Assembly (NCBI GenBank): GCA_963576475.1
Contig: OY754977.1
Coordinates: forward strand, 11,225,089 to 11,289,088
From: Molanna angustata
Lineage: Eukaryota > Arthropoda > Insecta > Trichoptera > Molannidae
DNA: 64,000 nt
Reading direction: 5' to 3'
A program made the translations under genes and the position numbers. Positions 20,393 to 32,070 of this stretch are shown here, piece by piece; positions within the stretch are counted from its first letter, which is position 1, and every line of letters begins with the position of its first letter. Under the pieces are notes generated by a model. It saw only the letters and a list, made by a program, of their open reading frames with translations. It was not told the origin of the DNA and made no database searches.

Positions 20393-20740
20393 TTCTCATT
20401 TATCCTCTCATAGGAACATAGGTAGTCAGTACAAATAAATAAGCAACAATGATTGACCCCCAAGTAGAATTCTTTATCTTAATATTAAGTGAATATTTTG
20501 TTTAACCTTTAACCCTTGTTGATAGTGTATCTTACATAATTTGTTTCTTTATTGTGAACAGACATTAAACCCATTGCAGTTGTTGTGTCTACACAATATC
20601 CTAGAGAACTATTTTTTTTTATATCAAAATATAATCAATTCAAGTTAAATTAGGAGATTATAATTATTTGTTGAGTCCTATCTCTAAACAAAAATCAAGC
20701 AACTACCGGTAATTTATGTGAATTGGAATAATATCCTACA

Positions 20741-20850
20741 TTCATGGCTCAGTTCGTTAGATATCTGACTCCTGAGCAATAGCTCCTAGGTTCAATTACC
20801 GGTTGTGACACACTTCTTAATTGTCTTCAGTCTGGATCATGTGTGACGAT
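20741..20850 (+). mobile_element. tRNA-derived SINE, family S2, eroded
   Basis: ATGGCTCAGTTCGTTAGATA and TAGGTTCAATTACC match the S2 A and B boxes of the copy at 47611. The GTCTGGAT..GTGACGATAAA tail block follows. Several mutations are present. Confidence 0.65.
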
Positions 20851-20859
20851 AAAAAACAT

Positions 20860-21262
20860 AAATTTGGGGCTTGCCCAAGGTCCTCATTCTAAATTGTGTC
20901 ACAGTATCACACTGCACGAGGAGGTGGTGTGGCGTTTCCGCCCCCTCCCTACAGAATCTGCATGTGCCGTCTTCTTCTAGTCCTATTTTCCGCAGATGTT
21001 CCCCAAGTCTACAATGGCCTGTGAGGAACCCTGTCAGAGTTTTTAGGACTTTCCTGCCGAGGCTCACACATGTTCTGGGCCTTTTTCGGTCATAGTTACC
21101 GAGCAGGTCCAATCCAGTAGCTAGATCTCACTTTCTCCGTAATTATCTTTACTTCTGATATCCTTACAGATGCTCTCTCGTACCCTTCCTAGCGAGTCTA
21201 TCAGCTCACTCATTTCCTTCGACCCCCATATGCCCTGGTACCCAGAGCAGTTTAGTTGCCTG
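20860..21262 (-). pseudogene. LINE RNase H C-terminal fragment with an in-frame stop
   Basis: From 21262 down, the minus strand reads LLWVPGHMGVEGNE, then a TGA stop, then ADRLARKG. 21112-20860 reads LTGHCRLGEHLRKIGLEEDG, a CRFC..H..HHLL..C zinc-like motif. This is a different LINE from the one at 15646-20141. Only the 3' end of its large ORF is left. Confidence 0.75.
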
Positions 21263-21410
21263 ATAACAACACAAAAGCTATTTTTTATTTACAAAACTTT
21301 TATTTTGTTATAATGTGGATTTTGGAATAAACAAATTTACAAAAAACATGACAAACTCTATTTTGTATTCCAGTAAAGTTTGACTGTGTGAAACTCTATA
21401 AGGCGACAGT

Positions 21411-22156
21411 TACACGTTAAGTATTTATTGTGATCCATCAATTTAATATTATTTATTGATGGACGTCAGTATTTATTGATGGATTAATAAATTAATGTAA
21501 AACAAGTACTTACATAGATGTCACCTAGAAATACTTATTTCATTTTTATTTGAATTGGTTCTATATTAAAGTTTTAGTTTTATACTTGTTTTAAAGTGAC
21601 AGTTAAGATTCTAAAAAGAAGGAACTAAAAGCATTTAATGTCGTTTCTCTTTTTACAGGTAAAATTATATTTGTTATCCATAGAATTATAATGTACAGAA
21701 GCCGCGTCTAGTACAAATTTCGAATTCAAATGTATGCCAAGTTTTTTTTACATGTGTGTGTGAGGCGGTAGATCGGTTGGTTTACGTTTTATGTAGGTGT
21801 GCGTGTCAGTAGGTGTACGTATACAAGAAATTCTTCTGTTTCCTCGTAGTTTTAGTTGGCATACATTCATTGCGCTGACTAGGTATCTGTATCATATATA
21901 ATCTAAGTTGTTATCATTATTATTTATTTATGTTATTATTACTTTTATTGTACTTTTATAATTATTTAAATAATAAATTTCTCTTTTTACAGAGCAACGA
22001 TTTAATTTGCTTAATACATACCATTATATTAATAATTAAATCCATAAACAAATATTGACATCCATCAATACACTAGACTACGCGTTCAGTAAATACCACG
22101 ATACATCAGTATTTATTGACGGATCACAATAAATACTTTACGTGTAACTGTCGCCT
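21411..22156. mobile_element. 746-bp terminal-inverted-repeat element
   Basis: Both ends carry about 42 bp of inverted repeat: AGGCGACAGTTACACGTTAA at left and the complement of AGGCGACAGTTACACGTAAA at right, continuing GTATTTATTGTGATCC. Subterminal copies of TATTTATTGATGGA occur on both sides. The interior has no transposase frame. TA/AA at the borders leaves the target duplication unclear. Confidence 0.85.
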
Positions 22157-22627
22157 AACAGATTACAAAATACAATACAGATCACCTCAGAACAGGCTTC
22201 ACTTAGTGATGTAATAAATTCCATAGTAATATTTATGCCAAGTTATATTGTATTAATTTGATGTATTTTATTGAAATAACAAATAAAAAAAAAGATTGAA
22301 AACCCAGTATTTTGATTTTCACAGTTATTTATATTTATTCACTAACACTATGTAACTGATTTTGATTATTATCATAGTGACGCCTGTTAAATTCAATCCT
22401 TAATATACTACTGCTAATAGATTTTATTTCCCGCAATCAATTAATTAATTCAGGCCTAATGTATTATATTATTTAATTCAGGTTGATGAGCAGTTGAACA
22501 ATAATTTATCTAGTTAAGGGTATGATCGTCGAATGTTTAGCAATGTTGTGACCTCACAGCCAAGTTAACGCATGCATAACAAAAAATTAAATTAAAAATA
22601 ATGAATAAGTACAGTATAGTCAGCGTG

Positions 22628-22868
22628 AGTATGATACATTGGAATAACGCTGCTGCACACTTGTGATGTAAACATGATGTTTATATTAGTATGATACATT
22701 GGAATAACGCTGCTGCACACTTGTAATGTAAACATGATGTTTATATTAGTATGATACATTGGAATAACGCTGCTGCACACTTGTAATGTAAACATGATGT
22801 TTATATTAGTATGATACATTGGAATAACGCTGCTGCACACTTGTAATGTAAACATGATGTTTATATTA
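22628..22868. repeat. 60-bp minisatellite, four copies
   Basis: The unit starts AGTATGATACATTGGAATAA and repeats with an exact 60-base period four times. Only the first unit differs (one base, TTGTGATG for TTGTAATG). Because 60 is divisible by 3 it produces a spurious repetitive minus-strand frame. Near identity indicates recent expansion. Confidence 0.95.
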
Positions 22869-23079
22869 AATCAAGTAGATTATTTATTTTTGATAAAATA
22901 TGATATTGCAAATTTCATAAGAAATAAAGATAAATAACAGTTATAATTTGTAAATAATCTCAGATGTTTTGAAATCTTCCTTCATAAAGATATCAAAATG
23001 CACCTTTTTTGCAAATATTACTTGAAGCCAAAACGATTTATTATTATAAGTTAAGAGTGGGACCATACGCCCCCGCACT

Positions 23080-23480
23080 ACGACCATGTTTGGTGTATTA
23101 TGACCTCCCTATAGGGCTGTCATTTCAATAACAGTTGGGTTTCTTGGATAAAGTCTCATATTTTGCACATTGATATACCTCCCACGTCCTTGGGTCTTAG
23201 TATAAAGGCTCCCAGGTGTCTGTGTCTGGATTCCATTAGAGCTGAGCACTCACAGATTACATGTGAGAATGTTTGGTTCATCAGCAATCCCCATTATGTA
23301 ATGGTGACTTTTCAGATTACATTGACCAGTGAATAGACCATTGCTTTTTATTGTTCTCTGCCTAAGATTTAGCAGCTTTCTTGTCCTTTTTTATGAATTC
23401 CTTCGCCTGTCGTTGTACACAACTGGCCTTCCAGAATTCACTACACTGAACTGTTATCCAGTCTTTAATCGATCTTTCGA
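23080..23480 (-). mobile_element. Degenerate LINE RNase H C-terminus
   Basis: The minus strand reads LTGQCNLKSHHYIMGIADEP, the signature of the region after RNase H in I/R1-type LINEs, followed by LYTKTQGRGRYIN-like and NMRLYPRN-like blocks. It has stop codons and missing cysteines. Confidence 0.6.
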
Positions 23481-23569
23481 ATCGCGATACAATATATAAT
23501 CAATTTTCAGGGCACTTGAGGTGATTTTGTATGGCCAGGTCTACATTTTTCAACTTTGAAGTCATAAAA

Positions 23570-23795
23570 CATCAACTTAAGAGTTCCGAGTAGAACATTT
23601 AATATGCCTGTGTCCCCCTTTACAACAATTTTGTTAAAAATAGAATTTGTTTCATACAATTTGTATGGCAGTATACACTACACAATATCTACGGGGACTC
23701 TCAATAGTTTGATACTTAATCTCCAAACATACATACCATCAAGCTGTTTACATATTCGGGGTAGGAAAAAAAGACTGACCAGTCCCAGGTGCCAG
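23570..23795 (+). mobile_element. Helitron-like family copy E, internally deleted
   Basis: GAGTAGAACATTTAATATG followed by GTGTCCCCC matches the 5' part of copy B (48380-48440). ATTTGTTTCATACAATTTGT and CTCCAAACATACATACCATC match its 3' part. The long middle is missing. Confidence 0.7.
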
Positions 23796-24186
23796 ACTTA
23801 CAATATGAAAGGGAATATAAAAACCATAGGAATTAGTGAGATGTTTAACAACATAATATGCCTCCTTAGTTTATATTGTTAATGGATGAAAATTATTTTA
23901 ATTTATTTTATTTTATTGCTATACATAACCAACAGTTTACCATATATTTACAATAGTATATTACTTTATATTATACACCTTTCTAAGATTATTTTTAGTG
24001 GGTAAAACTAATTATGTAGTATATTAAGCCATTACTAGAAAAAAAGGTTATTAGTTCGATAATTTAGCCATTTCTATGTGCATGAAAATTCTAAATATAC
24101 CAGTCACATTTAGTGCAACTCGTAAAAGTTTGTCATTTTTAAACGATAAATAAATTGAGTAGAGTGAATACTTTTTAAAAAAAAAA

Positions 24187-24354
24187 ATGAATATGTCCTT
24201 GTTAAACAAGTACATATACATCTTCCTACGTTCCCTAAGATGAGCAAATAAATGCTTGTGCTATAGGTGAACGAAATCGGTTGAGGCAGGATTCAAACTT
24301 GCGACCACTGAATTACTAGCCCAACGCGTTAACCGCTCTGCCATCGACCCATCT
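24187..24354 (-). mobile_element. tRNA-derived SINE, family S1
   Basis: In reverse: GGGTCGATGGCAGAGCGG (A box), CAAGTTTGAATCCTGCC (eroded B box), then the CACCTATAGCACAAGCATT body and AAGGACATATTCATTTTTTT tail. Confidence 0.75.
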
Positions 24355-25521
24355 AATTTTATTCACTTCATTCAGTTGGAGTAGCTCAATGCCTATGTAT
24401 TTAAAATATAATTTATTATGAGTATTCAAATATTGCAACAAGTGTGCACCATACCATATATTTAAAATATTTTTACAAGTATGCACCAATATCTTGTACC
24501 ATGAACGAATTTAGATTCGAACGAAGCGATTTATCATTATACATTGCAAGAGGTCTATGCACTTTTTTACTAATTTAAATAATTACATAAAAAATCTCAA
24601 GTATGTATATAAGTAATATTATTACGTAACTTTATTTGTTAGTAAATTTGACTTAGTATCTGTAAGCTGCCAAGAAAGCAATTTAGAGTCAATTTTTTTA
24701 TGCCTCTGATATGCTACTCTTCAGCTCTGATGTCTATATTATATTTTGTTTAATGTTAAAACAAATTTGAAAGATTTCAATGACGCACAACGTAATGTTG
24801 GATAGGTCAAAAATGGTTACAAACACGATAGGTCAACAGTGATAAAAACAGATAACTTATTTAAGGCATCTTATCTTGGGAAGTTTGTTTGCTAATTGTA
24901 TTAATTGAAAACAGCTTATTCAGATCAACATGTTTATTGAAATGGTTGTATTTGCGATGCATATAATTTGTACGAGTATCATACAAGCGCATGCATACAT
25001 AACACAGTGTTAACAAAATATCGGATAACACAACACAATGCTATACTATATATTTCAGATAGCAAAATTCAAAATATACAATTGGTATTTTCTATCAAGA
25101 GTTCATCGTTTAGAATCTATAGTTTTAATCATGATACAAAAATATGTCATTTTTCAATAGAGTGTTAGTTATATTATAAACATTAAATTTAAGTTTTGTA
25201 TAATTAAAAAATATTCAAAATAACCAATAGGTATATCTCTATAATATATATCTAAAATAATCAAAATGCATTTTTTTTCTTAAAATATTCGATGCACTAC
25301 ATAATAACATCTTGAGATATTAATCATTATATACAACAAAAGGCAATACTTGTAATAAATTTGAATATAAATTCCATTTTTCAATAGCCTATTGTAGATA
25401 AAATAAAAACATGAGGATCTACAATTTCAGTAAATAAACCATAAGTAAATTAACTAATAAATGGACAACTGGATTGAAACCAAAGTAATCCTAGGAAAAG
25501 TGTACTAATAAAAGTATTGAA
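24355..25521. other. Intergenic; no feature recognised
   Basis: AT-rich sequence with no supported gene or repeat. Its right end presumably includes the 3' UTR of the PRPS gene, but no clear AATAAA was found on the minus strand close to the stop. Confidence 0.4.
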
Positions 25522-26562
25522 TTAATATGGAACATTTGAGAAAAGATATGACACTGATTCTCCGTTGTGAGTTCTCCTTACAGCTTCTGCAAACATCATC
25601 GAAACATCAATACACTGAATTTTAGGACAATCCTTCATGTGGATATCCTGTGGAATGGTATTTGTCACTACTACAGCTTCAAAAGCGGCGTTGTTGATTC
25701 GTGAGATTGCAGGCCCTGAGAATATTCCATGAGTTAATATTGCGTACACTTTTGTAGCTCCGGCTTCCAATAACTTTTCTACTGCGTGACAAATGGTGCC
25801 ACAAGTATCCGCCATATCATCAACTAATATTGCTACCCTATCTTTAACGTCACCGACCAACACCATTGAGGCTACTTCATTGGCTTTCTTCCTTTCTTTG
25901 TGAATAAGGGCAAATTCAACGTTGAGTCTGTCGGCGATTGAGGTTACTCTTTTGGCACCGCCAGCATCTGGGGACACAACAATACTTTGTCGCCATTCTG
26001 AAATATTTTCTTTGATCCATTTCAACACAGCCGGTTCAGCAAACAAGTTGTCAACAGGTATGTCAAAGAAACCCTGAATTTGAGATGCATGCAAATCCAT
26101 GGTTATAATGTGATCAGCTCCGGCAACAGAAAGCATATTGGCAACTAACTTTGCCGATATAGGAGCACGACTCTTGTCTTTTTTGTCTTGACGGGCGTAG
26201 GGGAAGCAAGGTATCACAGCCGTAACTCGAGAAGCCGAAGCAATTTTACAAGCATTGATCATGATGAGAAGTTCCATTAGATTATCGTTGATTTCGCCAC
26301 TGCCACTTTGCACGATGTACACATCTTCTCCACGGACGGATTCTCCTATTTCTACACATGTTTCTAAGTTACTAAACTTCTTTGTGACCACTTTACCTAA
26401 ATCAATACCCAAACGGTCAACAATGCGTTGTGCGAGGTCGGCGTGAGACGTGCCGCTAAAAACTTTGATGTTCGGCATTCTGGTTTGTAATAATACTTGT
26501 GGCTTCTCTAAATTTGCCCGTAATAAACTCTTTGCACGCACTGGGGTTGAAAACAAGGGCAT
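25522..26562 (-). CDS. Prps: Ribose-phosphate pyrophosphokinase (PRPP synthetase), uninterrupted frame
   Basis: The enzyme transfers pyrophosphate from ATP to ribose 5-phosphate, making PRPP for purine, pyrimidine and nucleotide-cofactor synthesis in the cytosol. From the internal Met at 26478 (MPNIKVFSG) the protein is 318 residues, the length of animal PRPS1, and is highly similar along its whole length. Visible blocks include [19 protein letters not shown] (catalytic flexible loop), [20 protein letters not shown] and the PRPP-binding [15 protein letters not shown]. The first ATG in frame lies 28 codons upstream (26562) and adds an Arg/Leu/Ser-rich leader, [20 protein letters not shown]. 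No intron interrupts the frame, whereas mammalian PRPS1 and PRPS2 have several; the mammalian PRPS1L1 copy is an intronless retrogene. A retrocopy, or a 5'-UTR-only intron here, are both possible. No disabling change is seen. Confidence 0.95.
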   Translation of the reverse strand: MPLFSTPVRAKSLLRANLEKPQVLLQTRMPNIKVFSGTSHADLAQRIVDRLGIDLGKVVTKKFSNLETCVEIGESVRGEDVYIVQSGSGEINDNLMELLIMINACKIASASRVTAVIPCFPYARQDKKDKSRAPISAKLVANMLSVAGADHIITMDLHASQIQGFFDIPVDNLFAEPAVLKWIKENISEWRQSIVVSPDAGGAKRVTSIADRLNVEFALIHKERKKANEVASMVLVGDVKDRVAILVDDMADTCGTICHAVEKLLEAGATKVYAILTHGIFSGPAISRINNAAFEAVVVTNTIPQDIHMKDCPKIQCIDVSMMFAEAVRRTHNGESVSYLFSNVPY

Positions 26563-27605
26563 AGCCCCCGTCACACACTTGCTGATTAAAAACGTGCACT
26601 TACGACCTAGCGTCTATTAATTGACAGACATTTATGGAATGTACTTTTACAACTTGAGAATGAAAGAATACACGAAAACCGTTTGTCAAAAGGTTCGAAA
26701 TGCCGAACTCTCGTATTTGTTAACACGCCACAATAATCCGCATTACTTATTAAATTCCTTCTATAACTTGAACCTTAGAAACCGTATCGACAAAATCATA
26801 GACATAATTTATTCAACGAAATTATTGCTATGCGGAAATCCATAGCTTCAAACAGGTGCTTCTTTATAATGTTGCCATTATTTAACATTTATAATCCTTA
26901 GTATTCAATATATTTAAACAATTTTTGCCTTTTTCAAAATTTGAAAAGGTATTTTATATCTTGCATGTTTATGTTCACTTTATAAAAAAAATATCAAATT
27001 CCTTCTCTTTAATTTCAATTTATTTGCGTACAAGAAATTATTTTACATCGAGATCATTGCATTTTTAATTAGCTTTTGCTAATTAATGGAATTTGATATC
27101 AATGCTTTGAACAACCGGGAACCATAATGAAGTATTTTATTTTTTGTTATCGTAACATATATTTTTGATGTTTTCATTTTTTGCTAATGTGCAGTCACAC
27201 AATTTTGTCATACTTTTTAATTTGGTTGGTTGGAAGAAATTGCCTAACGGCAATAAGCCCGCCAGTGTGCAATATATTTGTTTATATTATGTACAAAATA
27301 ATAATTAACCTTTTCCACATTACGGAAAACGTGCTAATCTTTAGCAGTCTTTGTTTAGACTAGAGAATTTTCTTACAGACTGTAAAAATCACTTGCCACA
27401 GTGAATTCTTATTTGTTGCGTACAATAAAAACAATTCATGTGATTCTAATTATGTATTGGACAATTTCCAAGTTAGAAAAACTTGAGTTATACATATTTA
27501 CCCCAAAAAAAAAAATTGGCTGACATTTAGATTCACATTTTATTAACACAAAATCAAATCATGAAGATAATATTATGTACTCATCTAAAAGATATACAAT
27601 ATCGA
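26563..27605. other. Intergenic between PRPS and the DUF7869 transposon
   Basis: The first 60 bases are the PRPS 5' flank; a TTTTTAATCAG just upstream of the start could be a splice acceptor for a 5'-UTR exon. At 27225-27305 a plus-strand LINE/SINE 3' tail (TGGAAGAAATTGCC, GGCAATAAGCCCGCCAG) is present. The rest is AT-rich with nothing recognised. Confidence 0.5.
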
Positions 27606-27966
27606 GGGTATACAACCAAAATGCACTAAGTCATATTTTGTTGATTTTGAGTTAATTAAACATCTGGACTTATTTTTAAGTGTTTTATTACTACCAAAAC
27701 GCACTAAGTCCTATCATTATTTATTTCTGAAATAAAAATATTACTAAGTCATATCAACATCTTAAATTTCTGCCAAAAAGCATCATGCATTTTGGTTGAA
27801 TAAATTGTAGCAATATTATTAACTAAGTCAACTTAGTGCATTTTGCCTGTAACGATGGTACGCGGTCGATGAGACATCTATCAAATAAATCTATCACTAA
27901 GTCATTTTGACAGTTCCGTGTTTGTTGTGTGGTTTTCTATCGTGAAGTTTTTAAATAAATATTATC

Positions 27967-30900
27967 ATGTCTCAGTCTTTGAGGGCAAAACATATTATAG
28001 AATTGTGTTTATTACAAAAAAAAATGAATGCAGGTATGTAAATTTTCTTATACTTAATAATTGTTATTCATTAATTTGCGGTTCAGTATTCACTTATAAC
28101 TTTGAGGTTATGTCTGTTAATTTTCAACAAAATTAAATCAAAATATCATAAAATGAATCATAATAATCTATATTGGTTTAAATGATATATAAATATGGAT
28201 TAACTATAATTTTTAATTAAGTGTATCGTGACATGGTTTTTTTTATATAAAATTCCTGTATTTTAGGTGAAGATTTATCAGATAAGACTGTGGATACAAC
28301 TAACATGTTCAAAAGCACATCGGATGGACAATTAAATGATGATTTACCAGGTAAATAGATTTTGGTCATAATACTATATAGTTTATTATTGATTTGCTCA
28401 TTTAGAACATAGCTGGTTCTTTTGAGGTGTAAACTAGTTTGTCTATGTATTATCCTCTAGCGTTTTTGTGTTATGTGTTTAAACAATATAATTATTGTCT
28501 CGCTGAATGTGTAATATAATTATTAGAAAATGGTAAGTGTTCTATATAAATTGTAATCGTGTTTTATATTTTTGTAGGAAAACTTTTATCAGACACTCAG
28601 ACAACTGTCAATAATGTAAATGTAACAAACACTGCAGATATGACAACTAAAATTAATTTTAACTTGACACAAGTTGATGAATCAGGTAAATTATTCATAT
28701 TTATTTATCGATTTAATATTAAAGAAACCAAAAAGTCACCATTATTGGCTTTTAGAAATATCTTTCAGAAGACGTTAATAAATATTATCAATAATAATGG
28801 TTAATTCACTATCAATATTGTATTCTTGGTATTTCTATTCCCTAAATATTAGCAGAGATTACAAAAATATGTTTCAAAAAAGTTTTTAAAATAAACGAGG
28901 CATGGATTATATTTTGAATTAATACTTTTTGTATTGAAATTAAATTCTTGTTACAGAAAGCGACTTAGATGAAAGCCAACTAGATGTACTAAATCAATTG
29001 AACAGTATAGGATTAATGGATTGTTTTGATGAAAACAGAGAGGATTCTTTCACAGAAAACCAATCAAAAAGATACATACTAAATGAAATCACAGGACTTT
29101 TCGTTCCTGCAAATAGCGACGATGTTGAAAATAATGACAATGTTATTGGTGAAGAGTACATTCTTAATGAAACTACAGGTAATTTTGAATTAATTAGTAA
29201 TGAGAATAATAATAATGTGCCTAAACAATCAAAATCCACAAGGTGGAAAAAGGCTACACCAGAAAACTGGAAAAAAAATGTAAATAAAAAAAAACGGGAC
29301 AGTTGTTTACCATATGAAAATTACAAGGGCATGGTAGAAGCTAAATTACCAATTCCTTTGGGTTTTCACAAATGCAAATTTAACTGCAAAAAATTTACTG
29401 AAGAAGACAGAAAAGAAATTTGCAAATCATATTGGGGATTATCTTCATATGAAAGAAAAAAAGATTTTATTCTTCAAAATGTTATCGAACATGCACCGGT
29501 ATATCGAAGAGCAAGAACAGAAAATGCTGTAGAGCGAAAAAGTGCAAGAAGCTATTATTTTTGCAAAATATATCAAAAAGAGAGGGTTTGCCAGTCATTT
29601 TTTTTTAAAACATTGCATATTTCGAATAGGCCAGTAATACAAGCATTTGCAGGAAAAGACAAATTAGGGGGACACTTTTCCTTATCTGATAAAAGAGGAA
29701 AACATAGTCCGTCTAATAAAACTAAAGATGAGGATATGAAGGCGGTAAAAACACATATTGAATCTTTTCCAGTAATGGAAAGCCATTACACCAGAAAAGA
29801 TTCACAAAAAAAATATTTAGACTCAAGCCTTTCAATAGCCAAAATGTATAGTTTGTACAAAGAATGGTGTGAAGAATTGAAACAAAAACCTGTTAGTGCA
29901 ATTACTTATCGCCGAATATTTTGTAAAAACTATAATTATTCATTTTTTAAACCAAAAAAAGACCAATGCACATTCTGCAATAAATATAAGTCAAGCAGTG
30001 ATGAGGGCAAAGCTGAGATGAGAAGAGAATATGAAGAACACCTGCAACGCAAAAAAGATAGTTTGAAGGAAAAAGATGAGGACAAAGAGAGGGCATCTAA
30101 TGACCCTACGTTTATGACAGTTACGTACGATTTGCAAAGTGTCCTACAGATTCCATCGTCAGAGGTGTCTTTGTTGTATTATAAAAGAAAATTAAATATG
30201 TATAACCTAACTATTTACGAAGGTTTGAAACCTAATAGGGGCTTCTGCTTAGCATGGACAGAAGTCAATGGAAATCGTGGAAGTTGTGAAATCGGAAGCT
30301 GTCTTTTGTGGTACATAAAAAATCGTTTACCAACACACATCAAACACTTATCTCTGTTTTCTGATACATGTGGAGGTCAGAATCGAAATTTACAATTGGC
30401 AGGTCTATTCCTTAATTTAGTGCAGGTTTCAGAACTAGATGTAATTGAACAAAAGTTCTTAGAAAGTGGACACTCATACATGGAATGTGATTCTATGCAT
30501 AGTGCTATCGAATCGAAAAAAAAACACACCTCTGTCTTTTGTGTCAATGATTGGTTAAACATTTTTCGATTGGCTAGAACGGAAAATGCAAAAAAAAACA
30601 AACAACCGTATGAAGCACATGAGCTTTATTTTAATGATATGTTTGATCTTAAGACATTAGCGAATGAATTAATTACAAATAAATCCATCAACACTGTAGG
30701 AGAAAAAATTAATTGGCTTAAAATAAAGGTGTTAAGATACGAAAAGAGACATCCATTTATAATTCAATATAAATATAACTATTCTGATAGTTTTCAATTA
30801 TTAAATGTCAAATCTAGAAGACGATCAAACCGAGTTAACACTCAACATTTTACTAACATCGAAAACATTGGGAAAAAATATGAAGAACAGTTAAAAATTA

Positions 30901-31055
30901 GTCATTTGAAAAAAAAAGATTTGTTAGAACTCTGTAGTAAAATGGTAATCCCAAATGTTTTCCACAATTGGTTTGAAAAATTGGTGGCTGACGATCATTT
31001 AAATGATTGTCGTTTACCAGAACCTGGAACAGATGAATCTGATTCTGAAAATTAA
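27967..31055 (+). CDS. Transposase with DUF7869-like RNase-H-fold core, four exons
   Basis: Exons 27967-28033, 28267-28350, 28578-28685 and 28957-31055 join through three phase-1 GT-AG introns into about 785 residues. The start MSQSLRAKHIIELCLLQKK is the first ATG after the left subterminal repeats. The first 100 residues are acidic and low in complexity. A basic, cysteine-containing region follows (HKCKFNCKKF; later CTFCNKYK, a possible zinc site). The core has YDLQ (Asp 478), an YYKRKLNMYNLTIYEG block, FSDTCGGQNRN (Asp 556), and GHSYMECDSMHSAIE (Asp 598, Glu 605). This order matches arthropod proteins carrying DUF7869, and the Asp/Asp/Glu set is the likely catalytic triad. There are no stops or frameshifts, so this copy may be functional. 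AATAAA at about 31208 could end the transcript. The name transposase is inferred from its place between matching terminal repeats. Confidence 0.85.
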
Positions 31056-31640
31056 TTTATGCCTATAATGTAAATTTAAATTGTATTTTTCATGCCTATT
31101 GACTTTTAAAATGTAAATTATGATTGGATTTTAATGTCTATTAGTCTATTTACTTTTTTATACAAAATTTAAATTGTTTTTGTTTATGCCTAATAACGTT
31201 TTTTTTAAATAAAGTTATTTTTTTAAGCTTCATTACTTTTCTAATATAAATTTAAAAAGCTTTTTTATGTCTGTTAACTTATATAATGTAAATTTAAATT
31301 GTATTTTTTATACTTATTGACTTTTAAAATATAAATTTAGATTGGATTTTAATGTCTATTAGTCTATTTACTTTTATACAAAATTTAAATTGTTTTTGTT
31401 TATGCCTAATAACTTAAAAAAAAAAATCAAGTTATTTTTTTGAGCATTATCACTTTTCTAATATAAATTTAAATAGCTTTTTTATATCTGTTAACTTATA
31501 TAATGTAAATTTAAACAATACTCTTTTTACTAATAACTTTTTTTATATAAATTGAAATTGTATTTTTTATGCATGTTAATTTTTATAGTATAAATTTAAA
31601 CTATTTTTTTAAGTCTTAACTTTTATAATAAAAATATTTC
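31056..31640. repeat. AT-rich tandem repeat, about 220-bp period
   Basis: Blocks such as ATTGGATTTTAATGTCTATT, TTTTTGTTTATGCCTAATAA and TTTTTATGTCTGTTAACTT recur in order with a period near 220 bp, about two and a half times with drift. It begins right after the transposase stop codon, inside the transposon. Confidence 0.7.
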
Positions 31641-31959
31641 TTATGTCTACTAATTTTATAGATATATTTTTTTAAATAAATAATGTTTTCAAAGAAATTG
31701 TATTCTATTCATATCATGATTCTTTGTGGGAAATTGTTTTTAGTCCTAGTTTGTCTCATTCAGGATACTCAAAAACAATCACACAAATGCATGTAGATTA
31801 ACTATCTGGAAAAGCATAGGTAACCGTAGGTCTCCCTTTCCTTCCTGATTTTCCTCTCGTTTCTGATTTAGTGTAAATTCTCACTTTTTGTTTTGTTGTT
31901 TTATACACTGGCTGCGTTATTATGTACATGCTGACACTAAGTTATGTACTTTTTTCTTA

Positions 31960-32070
31960 GATGGCTGACTAGAAGAAATTGCCTCCAGGCAATAAGTCCG
32001 CCATTTGTACTATGTAATTTTATGTATGTACAAAAAGTGTTAAAATAAATAAATAAAAAATCATCTGCTT
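31960..32070 (+). mobile_element. LINE/SINE 3'-tail insertion inside the transposon
   Basis: AGAAGAAATTGCCTCCAGGC followed by AATAAGTCCGCC and an (AATA)n tail matches the tails at 27225 and, in reverse, 7385-7495. A small hairpin (TTGCCT..AGGCAA) is conserved in each, as in 3' ends recognised by LINE reverse transcriptases. Confidence 0.6.

Noticed and set aside
22592..22855. 87-codon minus-strand frame with a 20-residue internal repeat
   Set aside because: It is produced by the 60-bp minisatellite, whose period is a multiple of three. It has no other sign of coding.
22628..22868. CRISPR-like array
   Set aside because: The units are contiguous and identical with no variable spacers. It is a minisatellite in a eukaryotic genome.
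26621..26845. 74-codon plus-strand frame upstream of PRPS
   Set aside because: No signal peptide, domain or splice context; composition is that of the surrounding AT-rich DNA.
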